A stretch of DNA of 8,592 nt from Maritimibacter sp. (GCA_003520545.1 DOUP01000157.1:1-8592), one strand, 5' to 3'. Positions 1 through 6,614 are shown, counted from the first letter of the stretch. The notes: a model not told the origin generated them from the sequence alone. Translations and numbers: made by a program.

Positions 1-765
1 CTTGGCGTCACGGTCGAGACGCGGCCGACGCTGGACATGAGCGCGGGCGGGTTTGACGGCGTCGCGGTCGTTTTCCTGGAAAGCCCGTCCAATCCGGGGC
101 TGGACCTATGCGACATCGCGGGCCTCGCCCAAGAGGTGCGGGCGGCGGGCGGTGTGTCGATCGTCGACAACACGACGATGACGCCTTTCGGTCAGCGCCC
201 GCTCGATCTCGGAGCGGATGTGGTCGTCGCCTCGGACACCAAGGCGCCCAGCGGGGCGTCGGACGTGTTGATGGGGCATGTGGCGTCGCGCAACGCGGGG
301 CTCATGGAAGAGGTCGCGGCGTGGCGTAAGCTGGCCGGGGTTATTCCGGGACCCATGGAAGCCTGGCTTTTGCATCGGTCGCTGGGGACCCTGCCGCTTC
401 GCTTCGCCCGGATGTGCGACACGGCCGCGCTGATCGCAGAGCGACTCCTGGCGCATCCCAAGGTGGCATCGGTGCGTTATCCGGGGCTGGAAGCTGACCC
501 CGCGCATCTGATGGCGAAGGCGCAGATGACGCGGTTCGGCTTCCTGATCGGGCTGACGCTGTCCGACAAGGACACGGCAGAGCGGTTTATCCAGGGCTGC
601 GACATGCTGGCCTCGGCGACCTCGTTCGGGGGGACGCATTCCAGTGCGGAGCGTCGTGCCCGCTGGGGGGATGATGTGGCGGAGGGCTTCGTGCGCCTGT
701 CCATCGGGACCGAGCCGGTCGAGGCACTCTGGTCCGCGCTTGAGGAGGCGCTGGACGCGGCGTGA
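1..765 (+). CDS. Cystathionine gamma-lyase/synthase family PLP enzyme (5' partial)
   Basis: The reading frame is open from base 1, so the start lies outside the window; 254 residues plus a TGA stop are visible. The family is usually about 380-400 residues, so roughly the first 130 are missing. It belongs to the fold-type I PLP enzymes of trans-sulfuration (cystathionine gamma-lyase, gamma-synthase, methionine gamma-lyase), which act on cystathionine or O-acyl-homoserine in the cytosol. Visible marks are ESPSNP near fragment residue 30, the VDNTTMTP segment whose Asp should pair with the PLP ring nitrogen, SDTK with the presumed Schiff-base lysine at fragment residue 81 (bases 241-243), and the C-terminal RLSIGTEPVEAL segment whose Arg binds the substrate carboxylate in the family. 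Just after the lysine the usual GHSD is replaced by GASD, and the aromatic residue after the lysine is Ala. The family is clear; the exact reaction cannot be settled from this fragment. Confidence 0.85.
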   Translation, partial: LGVTVETRPTLDMSAGGFDGVAVVFLESPSNPGLDLCDIAGLAQEVRAAGGVSIVDNTTMTPFGQRPLDLGADVVVASDTKAPSGASDVLMGHVASRNAGLMEEVAAWRKLAGVIPGPMEAWLLHRSLGTLPLRFARMCDTAALIAERLLAHPKVASVRYPGLEADPAHLMAKAQMTRFGFLIGLTLSDKDTAERFIQGCDMLASATSFGGTHSSAERRARWGDDVAEGFVRLSIGTEPVEALWSALEEALDAA

Positions 766-814
766 CGCGACCCGCCCGAGACACCACTGTCTCTCTCTGG
801 TTTCAAAATACCTC

Positions 815-876
815 GGGGAGCGCTAGGGGCAGAGCCCCTCGTAGAAGGTGGGGAGCGCGAGGGGAGCTGCCCCTCG
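815..876. repeat. Two tandem copies of a 27-nt hairpin-forming unit
   Basis: Copy 1 is 815-841 and copy 2 is 850-876, a 35-nt period. Both begin GGGGAGCGC and end GCCCCTCG. They differ only at the tenth base (T against G) and in the four bases around the loop (CAGA against AGCT). Each folds on itself: copy 1 pairs AGGGGC (825-830) with GCCCCT (834-839) across a 3-nt loop, and copy 2 pairs GCGAGGGG (857-864) with CCCCTCGC (870-877) across a 5-nt loop. The differences leave a perfect stem in both copies. The pair could act as a bidirectional terminator, an mRNA 3'-end stabiliser, or a dispersed intergenic repeat of the REP type. Confidence 0.75.
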
Positions 877-884
877 CCCACGGC

Positions 885-904
885 GTCCCGGCGTCAGCCG
901 GGGC
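885..904 (-). terminator. GC-rich hairpin just past the end of the minus-strand gene
   Basis: CCCGGC (887-892) pairs with GCCGGG (897-902) around the tetraloop GTCA. The stem can be extended by one G-U wobble and one G-C pair to about 8 bp. It begins 7 nt beyond the TAA of the minus-strand gene that ends at 912, the usual place for a transcript-end structure. No U-tract follows it on that strand, so it is at best a weak or Rho-assisted terminator, or a 3'-end protection stem. Confidence 0.4.
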
Positions 905-911
905 GCAATCC

Positions 912-2681
912 TTATTCCCAGCAACTCACCAGTACCGACATATCGGCGGCCTTCATGGCAAGCGCGTGGGGCGTGAGCTCTGCGCTGCCGTTCAACGCGG
1001 CGGACTCGATCCCGTTCGTTGCGAGGAACTCGGACAGGGCCGAGGCTTTGGCGGCGAAAGACACCTCGTCGGGGTATTGGCGCGTCGCATCCGCCGCGTC
1101 GGATTGGAGCAGGCCCAGCACCATGCCCGTGTCGTCGATGACCGGGCCGCCGGCGTCGCCGTCCTGGGCATCGAGCGCAAGGCGCAAGACCGTGTCTTCG
1201 CCGTTCAGGCCGCTCACGTCCGCGAGTTTGCCGAAGGTCAGGGTCGCCGAGGAAAGGCGGCCCCCGAAGGAGTAGCCAGCCACCGCAAGATCGGACTGGA
1301 TGCGCGGCTCCACGGTCGAGAGCGCGGCAACGGCCAAGGGGGCCAGCGCCTGTGTCGGCTGGATCAGCGCGACGCCGAGGCCCTCGTCGGTGGCGGTGAC
1401 CGTGGCTGGGTAGCTTTCGTCAAGCGTGATCTGCTCGCAGCCCGCCACCGCGTCGGCGGTGGTCAGCACTGCGCCCGCGTCGCTGACATAGAAGCCCGTG
1501 CGCGCCCGGTCGGCACGGCGGATGTCCAGACCGGAGACCAGGTCGACCGATCGCATGGTTTGGTCCAGGCCCGCGTTGTCATCGAGCACGGTGTCGCCGG
1601 TGGAGGCGAAACTGTCCTGCATGGCGGTGAGCGCCATGTTCTGCCGCTTCTCGTCACCCTTGGGCCAGATCAGCATATAGCCCTTGACCGCGCCACCTTC
1701 GACGGAGGCATAGGTATAGGAGGTAATCTCGCTGTTCTCGCCGTTGATGAAGAAGTCGTTGTTGCGGCGCTGGCGTTCGCCCTGCGTCGGCACGACTTCG
1801 AGCGATTGCAGGATGTCGTAAAGACCGTAGAGCGTGGACTGACCGCCGGATTGGGAGATCAGCACGACCCGCACGCCGTCCTCGCCCTCGTAGTGGGCGA
1901 AGGGGGCTTCGTAGCGGTCGAAACCGACCAGCGCGGTCGGCATGATGATCTCGATCCCCGCGTCTTCGTCGGTGACGGAGGCGAGGCCGAGGCTGTCGAT
2001 GAAGTCTTGGTATTCGGTCAGAAGCTCGGCGCGCTGGTTCGTCGTGAGCACGCCGGTATCCTCGTAGTTGCGCGATTGCTGCCAAGCGGCCATAGAGGCG
2101 CGGGTGCCTGGGCCAAAGGCGCCGTCGATACCAGCGTCATAGAAACCGTAAAACTGGAGGACGCGCTGAAGCTGGCGGCGCTCCTCGCCATCCAGTAGAC
2201 GTTCGGATTGCAGCGCTTCGGCGCGGGTTTCTTCGGGCTCGGGTTCCGGCTCCGGCGCGGGCTCCGGCTCAACCGGTGCTGCGGCGACCTCTTCCATGGC
2301 ATCGCTTCCGGGCGCGTCCGGTGTGTCCACGGTGGACGCGGTCAGGGTGTTGGCCCCCACCGGCCAGAATTGCTGGGTGTATCCGGTGCCGTCGCTCACG
2401 TAGGCGTCACGCGGAATCGATCCTTCACGCAGGAGCTGGACGAGCACTTGACCTGCCTGTTCTTCCGAGAACGGGCCAAGCGCGGTGGTGTACCAGCCTG
2501 ATGCGCCGAGGCGAAAGCCGTTCACATTGTCGAGGGTGCCGTCGTAGGCCCGGGTGGCCGCCTCGGCCTGTGCCAAGGTTCGGTTTGCTTCGAGTTGGAT
2601 CCAGAAATTGTCTTGTGCAAAGGCCGTGGCGGCCCAGAATATCCCCAAAAGAAAAGTAATCGCAGAAAAAGTGCGCTTCAT
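912..2681 (-). CDS. Secreted SPOR/peptidoglycan-binding protein with degenerate trypsin-like domain
   Basis: The protein has 589 residues. A signal peptide covers about residues 1-22 (KR, a hydrophobic core, then AFA before Gln23), so it is exported to the periplasm or envelope. A SPOR-like domain follows at about 26-97, then a Glu/Pro linker at 136-151, and a peptidoglycan-binding (PF01471-type) domain at about 163-221 with FGPGTR at 189-194. The region from about 395 to 570 has the trypsin/HtrA layout, but the catalytic positions look lost. The usual TxAHV is TTADAV with Asp410, the usual DLALL has Gly436, and the usual GDSGGP is GDAGGP with Ala510. The only two cysteines are Cys415 and Cys587. 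The ATG start is preceded by GAGG at 2686-2689. Both anchoring domains suggest it sits on the cell wall or septum. It would probably be annotated as a serine protease by homology, but I infer a non-catalytic binding role. It is transcribed divergently from glyQ. Confidence 0.8.
   Translation of the reverse strand: MKRTFSAITFLLGIFWAATAFAQDNFWIQLEANRTLAQAEAATRAYDGTLDNVNGFRLGASGWYTTALGPFSEEQAGQVLVQLLREGSIPRDAYVSDGTGYTQQFWPVGANTLTASTVDTPDAPGSDAMEEVAAAPVEPEPAPEPEPEPEETRAEALQSERLLDGEERRQLQRVLQFYGFYDAGIDGAFGPGTRASMAAWQQSRNYEDTGVLTTNQRAELLTEYQDFIDSLGLASVTDEDAGIEIIMPTALVGFDRYEAPFAHYEGEDGVRVVLISQSGGQSTLYGLYDILQSLEVVPTQGERQRRNNDFFINGENSEITSYTYASVEGGAVKGYMLIWPKGDEKRQNMALTAMQDSFASTGDTVLDDNAGLDQTMRSVDLVSGLDIRRADRARTGFYVSDAGAVLTTADAVAGCEQITLDESYPATVTATDEGLGVALIQPTQALAPLAVAALSTVEPRIQSDLAVAGYSFGGRLSSATLTFGKLADVSGLNGEDTVLRLALDAQDGDAGGPVIDDTGMVLGLLQSDAADATRQYPDEVSFAAKASALSEFLATNGIESAALNGSAELTPHALAMKAADMSVLVSCWE
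2229..2273 (-). repeat. Glu-Pro dipeptide repeat linker in the secreted protein
   Basis: Residues 137-151 are a run of alternating Glu and Pro with one Ala interruption. At DNA level this is an imperfect hexamer repeat of the GGCTCC/GGCTCG type on the + strand. It separates the SPOR-like and peptidoglycan-binding domains and probably acts as a stiff, extended spacer. Such tracts vary in length between strains by slippage. Confidence 0.6.
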
Positions 2682-2731
2682 TCGACCTCGCCGCCCGTAC
2701 CGGGCCCCCTAAGTTTCTTCGTTGCGGCCAA

Positions 2732-2760
2732 GTAACACACCACGGGGCACGGGAGGTCAA
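2732..2760 (-). promoter_or_regulatory. Candidate promoter of the minus-strand secreted-protein gene
   Basis: Read on the minus strand, TTGACC (2760-2755, five of six matches to the -35 consensus) is followed by 17 nt and then TGTTAC (2737-2732, three of six matches to the -10 consensus). This would start transcription near 2725 and leave a leader of about 44 nt before the ATG at 2681. The spacing is ideal but the -10 is weak. Confidence 0.35.
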
Positions 2761-2800
2761 TACGGAGGGGCGGTTGAGCCTAGGTAAAACGCAGGTGTGA

Positions 2801-2829
2801 TTGACCCTCATACGAGGTCGGCCTATTGA
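2801..2829 (+). promoter_or_regulatory. Candidate promoter of the glyQ operon
   Basis: TTGACC (2801-2806, five of six matches to the -35 consensus) is followed by exactly 17 nt and TATTGA (2824-2829, three of six matches to the -10 consensus). Transcription would start near 2836 and give a short leader of about 20 nt that includes the ribosome binding site. No T-box-like or riboswitch-like leader fits in this short space, so tRNA-sensing attenuation is not supported here. Confidence 0.4.
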
Positions 2830-2844
2830 GGCGCTGCAATTGCC

Positions 2845-2851
2845 GAGGTGA
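2845..2851 (+). promoter_or_regulatory. Ribosome binding site of glyQ
   Basis: GAGGTGA lies 4 nt before the ATG at 2856, a near-perfect Shine-Dalgarno sequence. It decides the start: an upstream in-frame TTG at 2826 would add ten residues that do not resemble the family and has no comparable site. Confidence 0.75.
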
Positions 2852-2855
2852 GATC

Positions 2856-3821
2856 ATGGCCGAGACGAAGCCGACCCAACCGAAGTCGTTTCAGGAGATC
2901 ATCCTGCGCCTGCAAGCCTATTGGGCATTCAAGGGCTGTGCGGTGCTGCAACCTTACGACATGGAAGTGGGAGCGGGCACGTTCCACCCGGCCACGACGC
3001 TGCGCGCCTTGGGGTCGAAACCATGGGCGGCGGCATACGTTCAGCCGTCGCGCCGCCCGACAGACGGGCGCTATGGCGAGAACCCGAACCGGCTTCAGCA
3101 TTACTACCAGTACCAGGTACTCATCAAACCCTCGCCGCCCGATCTTCAGGCGCTTTATCTCGGTTCGCTCGAAGCCATCGGGATCGACATGGACCTGCAT
3201 GATATCCGGTTCGTCGAGGACGATTGGGAAAGCCCCACGCTGGGCGCCTGGGGCCTGGGCTGGGAAGTGTGGTGCGACGGGATGGAAGTGTCGCAGTTCA
3301 CCTATTTCCAGCAGGTCGGCGGGCATGACTGCCGCCCGGTGTCGGGTGAACTGACCTATGGCCTGGAGCGTCTGGCGATGTATGTGCTGGGCGTGGATCA
3401 TGTCATGGAGATGCCGTTCAACGATCCCTCTTCGCCGATCCCGCTGTCTTATGGCGACGTGTTCAAGCAGACTGAGGAAGAATATTCGCGCCACAACTTC
3501 GACGTGGCCAATACCGAGACGCTCTTGCAGCATTTCGTGGACGCCGAGGCCGAGTGTCAGAGCCTGCTCGCGCAGGATGCGGTGGACCCGAAGACCGGCA
3601 AGCATATCGTCTTGGCCCACCCGGCCTATGACCAGTGCATCAAGGCCAGCCATATCTTCAACCTGCTCGACGCGCGCGGTGTGATTTCGGTCACCGAGCG
3701 GCAGGCCTATATCGGGCGCGTGCGGACCTTGGCGAAACTGTGCGCCGATGCCTTCGTGCAGACGCAGGCAGGCGGGGCGGATGTGAAGTCCGGTATCGTA
3801 GTCCCGACGGAATTGATGTGA
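2856..3821 (+). CDS. glyQ: Glycyl-tRNA synthetase alpha subunit
   Basis: A 321-residue class II catalytic subunit, slightly longer than E. coli GlyQ (about 303). With the beta subunit it forms the alpha2beta2 enzyme that activates glycine with ATP and charges tRNA-Gly in the cytosol. Highly conserved family text is visible: SFQEIILRLQAYWAFKGC near residues 11-28, GAGTFHPATTLRALG at 39-53, the motif 2 region RRPTDGRYGENPNR at 66-79, and the motif 3 segment TYGLERLAMY at about 167-176 with its ATP-binding Arg. Nothing essential appears missing. The start at 2856 is set by a strong Shine-Dalgarno sequence. The TGA stop overlaps the next gene's ATG by one base, implying translational coupling. 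It is the first gene of the operon with glyS. Confidence 0.97.
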   Translation: MAETKPTQPKSFQEIILRLQAYWAFKGCAVLQPYDMEVGAGTFHPATTLRALGSKPWAAAYVQPSRRPTDGRYGENPNRLQHYYQYQVLIKPSPPDLQALYLGSLEAIGIDMDLHDIRFVEDDWESPTLGAWGLGWEVWCDGMEVSQFTYFQQVGGHDCRPVSGELTYGLERLAMYVLGVDHVMEMPFNDPSSPIPLSYGDVFKQTEEEYSRHNFDVANTETLLQHFVDAEAECQSLLAQDAVDPKTGKHIVLAHPAYDQCIKASHIFNLLDARGVISVTERQAYIGRVRTLAKLCADAFVQTQAGGADVKSGIVVPTELM

Positions 3822-4312
3822 TGAGCGGCAAGCTGGTGGCGAGCATTATCGTGGGTGTGACCTTGGTTTTCGGCGCCGTGCTCTACTGGGTGCAGGTCTA
3901 TGCCTACTACGACCGGCTCGACCCGTCGGCGGTCGAGTTGACCATGGTCAACATGGCCACCGGCGAGCCGGAAGTGATCGCGGCGGATGACCTTAAGGCC
4001 ATCGACGGCACCTCCAGCCCGATCCGATTCCGTGCCTGTTTCACAGCACCCCTGTCGGACACGGTAATGTCGGAAACCTACGAGATGTATGCCGATCCGA
4101 CCCCGCTGAACGCCCCCGGTTGGTTCGATTGTTTCAATTCGGTCGAGATCGGAGAAGCTCTGGAACAGGGCCGCGCCATGGCGTTCCTGAGCGAGAAGGA
4201 GGTGGCCGACGGTGTCGACCGCGTGATCGCGGTGATGCCGGACGGACAGGCCTATGCGTGGCACCAGTTGAACGAGAAATATCAGGAAGACGGCGATGAA
4301 TTTATTGATTGA
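3821..4312 (+). CDS. DUF6446-type single-pass membrane protein
   Basis: A 163-residue protein of unknown function lying between glyQ and glyS. One hydrophobic segment at about residues 5-26 forms an uncleaved N-terminal membrane anchor. The rest is an acidic soluble domain, probably periplasmic, with exactly two cysteines (Cys73 in RACF and Cys104 in FDCF) that could form a disulfide. From position and pattern I recognise the Rhodobacteraceae family DUF6446, from memory and unverified. The start at 3821 overlaps the glyQ stop by one base (TGATG), with only a weak GGAA at 3809-3812, so initiation is probably coupled to glyQ. A longer in-frame opening from 3635 lies inside glyQ and is not credible. 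The 3' end overlaps glyS by 17 nt. Function is unknown; a direct role in tRNA charging is not implied by a membrane anchor. Confidence 0.85.
   Translation: MSGKLVASIIVGVTLVFGAVLYWVQVYAYYDRLDPSAVELTMVNMATGEPEVIAADDLKAIDGTSSPIRFRACFTAPLSDTVMSETYEMYADPTPLNAPGWFDCFNSVEIGEALEQGRAMAFLSEKEVADGVDRVIAVMPDGQAYAWHQLNEKYQEDGDEFID
4284..4290 (+). promoter_or_regulatory. Ribosome binding site of glyS
   Basis: AGGAAGA ends 5 nt before the ATG at 4296 and lies inside the end of the preceding gene. It supports the 4296 start and therefore the 17-nt overlap of the two reading frames. Confidence 0.65.
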
Positions 4313-6614
4313 ACTCTTCTCCGAAGAGATTCCCGCCCGGATGCAGGCCAAGGCCAGTGCGGACCTGAAGAAGCTCGTGACCGATGGTTTGGTAGAGGCG
4401 GGACTGACCTATGGCGGCGCGCATGCGTTGGCGACGCCGCGCCGTTTGTGCCTCGCGCTGGAGGACATCCCGGCGATGTCGCCTGACACGCGCGAAGAGC
4501 GCAAGGGGCCGCCGATTGACGCTTCTTGGGCCGCTATTGGAGGGTTTCTTGGCTCTTACGGTTTGAATCATCCTACAGCCAAGGCGCATGTTGATAGCCT
4601 TCTCCACACTCCGGGGTCGGTCACTCTAAGCGGGATCCGTTTTGAGGATCGTGAGATCAAAGGGAAACGTTTTCTGTTTGCGGTTCAAGAACTGCAGGGC
4701 CGTCCGGCGGCCGAGATCGTGGCCGAGGTGCTGGACGCGACGATCCGCAACTTCCCGTGGTCCAAGTCGATGCGCTGGGGCGCGGGGAATTTGCGCTGGG
4801 TGCGCCCGCTTCATTCGATCCTCTGCATCCTGACGACGGAAGAGGGGGCCGAGGTGGTGCCCCTCGAGGTGGACGGGATCGTCGCAGGTGACAAGACGCG
4901 CGGTCACCGGTTCATGGCGCCGGGTAAGATCAAGGTGTCGTCCTTCGAGGATTACGAGGCCAAGCTCAAGCGCGCCTTCGTGATGCTCGACCCCGAGGCG
5001 CGGGCCGAGGCGATCTGGCACGACGCGACGCAGGCAGCCTTTGCCAATGGGTTCGAGGTGGTCGAGGACAAGGGGCTTCTGGCCGAAGTGGCCGGACTGG
5101 TCGAATGGCCGGTGGTATTGATCGGCGATATCGGCGCGGATTTCATCGGTCTGCCCCCCGAGGTGCTTCAGACCTCCATGAAAGAGCACCAGAAGTTTTT
5201 CTCGGTGAAGAACCCCAAGACCGGGCGGATCGAGAAATTCGTCACCGTGGCCAACCGGGAAACCGAGGACAACGGCGCGACGATTCTGGCGGGCAACCAG
5301 AAAGTTCTGGCCGCGCGCCTGTCGGATGCGAAGTTCTTCTGGGAGAACGATCTGCGCACGGTGGCCGAGCATGGCATGACGACGATGTCGGACAGCCTGT
5401 CCAACGTGACTTTCCACCGTGAGCTTGGATCGCAGGCCGCGCGGATCGACCGGATCGCGGCCTTGGCCCGCCGGATTGCACCGATCACCGGGGCGAAACC
5501 GGACGAAGCGGTGCTTGCCGCGAAGGTGGCGAAAGCGGACCTTGCATCGGAAATGGTCTACGAATTCCCCGAATTGCAGGGGATCATGGGGCGGTATTAC
5601 GCGAAAAATGCTGGTCTGTCGGACGCCGTCGCGGATGCTTGCCGTGACCATTGGAAGCCGATGGGCGCAGGCGACGATGTCCCGACCGAGCCGGTTTCGG
5701 TCGCGGTCGCGCTGGCCGAAAAGCTCGACACGCTCACGGGCTTCTGGCTGATCGACGAGAAGCCGACCGGGTCCAAAGACCCCTATGCGCTGCGGCGGGC
5801 GGCCTTGGGTATCATCCGTATCATTCTGGATAACGACCTGCGCCTATCCTTGGACCGGTTCATCGACGAGGGACTTCTGAAGCACGAGATTTCGCGCGCC
5901 AAGAACGGCGATGTGAACGGCGCCGAGATCGAGGCGTTGGAAGACACGTTGGAAGAGATCGCGGACCACGGCGTCTTCGGTGCCGCGTTCGAGGCGGTGC
6001 TCGCAAGCTTTGCCAAGGCCGAAAAGCCGGTCGAGACGGGGAAGGGCACCTACCTCGCGCGGGTCGGCAAGGCGGTTCCAGACTTGTCCGACGATCTGTT
6101 GGCCTTCTTCCACGACCGCCTCAAGGTCCGCTTGCGCGACGAGGGCATTCCGCACGACGTGATCGACGCTTGCCTTAACATGCCCGGCAACGACGATCTG
6201 ACGCTCCTGGTCAAGCGGGCCCGCGCGCTGGCCGGGTTCCTTGCGACCGAAGACGGGGCCAACCTGACCCAAGGGTTCAAGCGGGCGAACAACATTCTCA
6301 AGCAGGCAGAAGAGGCGGATGGCGTCGAATACAGTTTCGGTGCGGACGTGAAATTTGCCGAGGACGAGGCCGAGAAAGCGCTCTTCGCCGCGCTTGACAC
6401 GGCCGATGACACCATCAAACCGGCGATGGAGGCAGAAGATTTCGGGGCGGCAATGGCGGCCATGGCTGACTTGCGCGCGCCCATCGACGCCTTTTTCGAA
6501 GCGGTGCAGATCAACACGGAAAACCAGATCCTGCGCCGTAACCGTTTGAATCTACTCGCGCGTATCCGTGACGTCTGTCTCACGGTTGCGGACCTGACCC
6601 GGATCGAGGGCTGA
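4296..6614 (+). CDS. glyS: Glycyl-tRNA synthetase beta subunit
   Basis: A 772-residue subunit that recognises tRNA-Gly and supports the GlyQ active site. Family text is present throughout: LLIELFSEEIPARM at the N-terminus, SMRWGAGNLRWVRPLH near residue 157, GHRFM, EVAGLVEWPVVL, MKEHQKFF, LSDAKFFWENDL, the HD-like middle region ending in KDPYALRRAALGIIRI near 490-506, and the C-terminal DALR-type anticodon-binding region ending in INTENQILRRNRLNLLARIRD. It is about 80 residues longer than E. coli GlyS (689). Most of the extra length is an acidic helical stretch at about residues 529-592 and a longer loop at about 73-132. That N-terminal loop is encoded by DNA with clearly lower GC and many T-ending codons. 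The frame is intact, so the gene should be functional. Confidence 0.96.
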   Translation: MNLLIELFSEEIPARMQAKASADLKKLVTDGLVEAGLTYGGAHALATPRRLCLALEDIPAMSPDTREERKGPPIDASWAAIGGFLGSYGLNHPTAKAHVDSLLHTPGSVTLSGIRFEDREIKGKRFLFAVQELQGRPAAEIVAEVLDATIRNFPWSKSMRWGAGNLRWVRPLHSILCILTTEEGAEVVPLEVDGIVAGDKTRGHRFMAPGKIKVSSFEDYEAKLKRAFVMLDPEARAEAIWHDATQAAFANGFEVVEDKGLLAEVAGLVEWPVVLIGDIGADFIGLPPEVLQTSMKEHQKFFSVKNPKTGRIEKFVTVANRETEDNGATILAGNQKVLAARLSDAKFFWENDLRTVAEHGMTTMSDSLSNVTFHRELGSQAARIDRIAALARRIAPITGAKPDEAVLAAKVAKADLASEMVYEFPELQGIMGRYYAKNAGLSDAVADACRDHWKPMGAGDDVPTEPVSVAVALAEKLDTLTGFWLIDEKPTGSKDPYALRRAALGIIRIILDNDLRLSLDRFIDEGLLKHEISRAKNGDVNGAEIEALEDTLEEIADHGVFGAAFEAVLASFAKAEKPVETGKGTYLARVGKAVPDLSDDLLAFFHDRLKVRLRDEGIPHDVIDACLNMPGNDDLTLLVKRARALAGFLATEDGANLTQGFKRANNILKQAEEADGVEYSFGADVKFAEDEAEKALFAALDTADDTIKPAMEAEDFGAAMAAMADLRAPIDAFFEAVQINTENQILRRNRLNLLARIRDVCLTVADLTRIEG
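4511..4690 (+). other. Low-GC block with atypical codons inside glyS
   Basis: By hand count this stretch is about 52% G+C, against about 70% in the 100 nt on each side (4401-4500 and 4691-4790). Codons such as GCT, TCT, GGT, CTT, CAT, CCT, CGT, CTA and TTT cluster here and are rare in the rest of the gene. It encodes residues about 73-132, a poorly conserved part of the N-terminal region. The reading frame stays open and conserved family text resumes at GRPAAEIV. It could be a segment replaced by recombination or a locally unconstrained loop. Confidence 0.6.

Larger units (their letters stand above)
766..911. other. Convergent intergenic region with three hairpins
   Basis: This 146-nt gap lies between two genes that converge on it. 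It contains a tandem pair of hairpin units (815-876) and a third GC-rich hairpin (885-904). A short AT-rich tract containing TTTCAAAATACCTC lies just before the first unit. I recall similar TTTCAAAATACC plus GGGGCAGAGCCCC sequence from Rhodobacteraceae intergenic regions, but I could not check this. No run of T follows any stem on either strand, so classic Rho-independent terminators are not evident. I see no credible gene here. Confidence 0.6.

Noticed and set aside
762..2198. A 478-codon open frame on the + strand opposite the secreted-protein gene
   Set aside because: It is antisense to a gene with clear domains, signal peptide and ribosome binding site. Its translation is rich in Arg, Gly and His with no recognisable motif, typical of shadow frames in high-GC DNA.
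2826..2855. Upstream TTG start that would extend GlyQ by ten residues
   Set aside because: The strong Shine-Dalgarno at 2845-2851 fits the ATG at 2856, and the extra residues (RRCNCRGEI) are unlike GlyQ N-termini and would overlap the candidate -10 box.
2682..2855. T-box or other amino-acid-sensing leader before glyQ
   Set aside because: The candidate promoter leaves only about 20 nt of leader, and I see no T-box sequence or large antiterminator stem.
3635..3820. Longer N-terminus for the DUF6446-type protein
   Set aside because: It would overlap glyQ by 186 nt in another frame. The ATG at 3821 gives a clean membrane anchor at the very N-terminus and a TGATG junction.
4626..5651. A 341-codon open frame antisense to glyS
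   Set aside because: It is fully inside a conserved glyS coding region and its predicted protein resembles no family I know; third-position GC bias explains the lack of stops.
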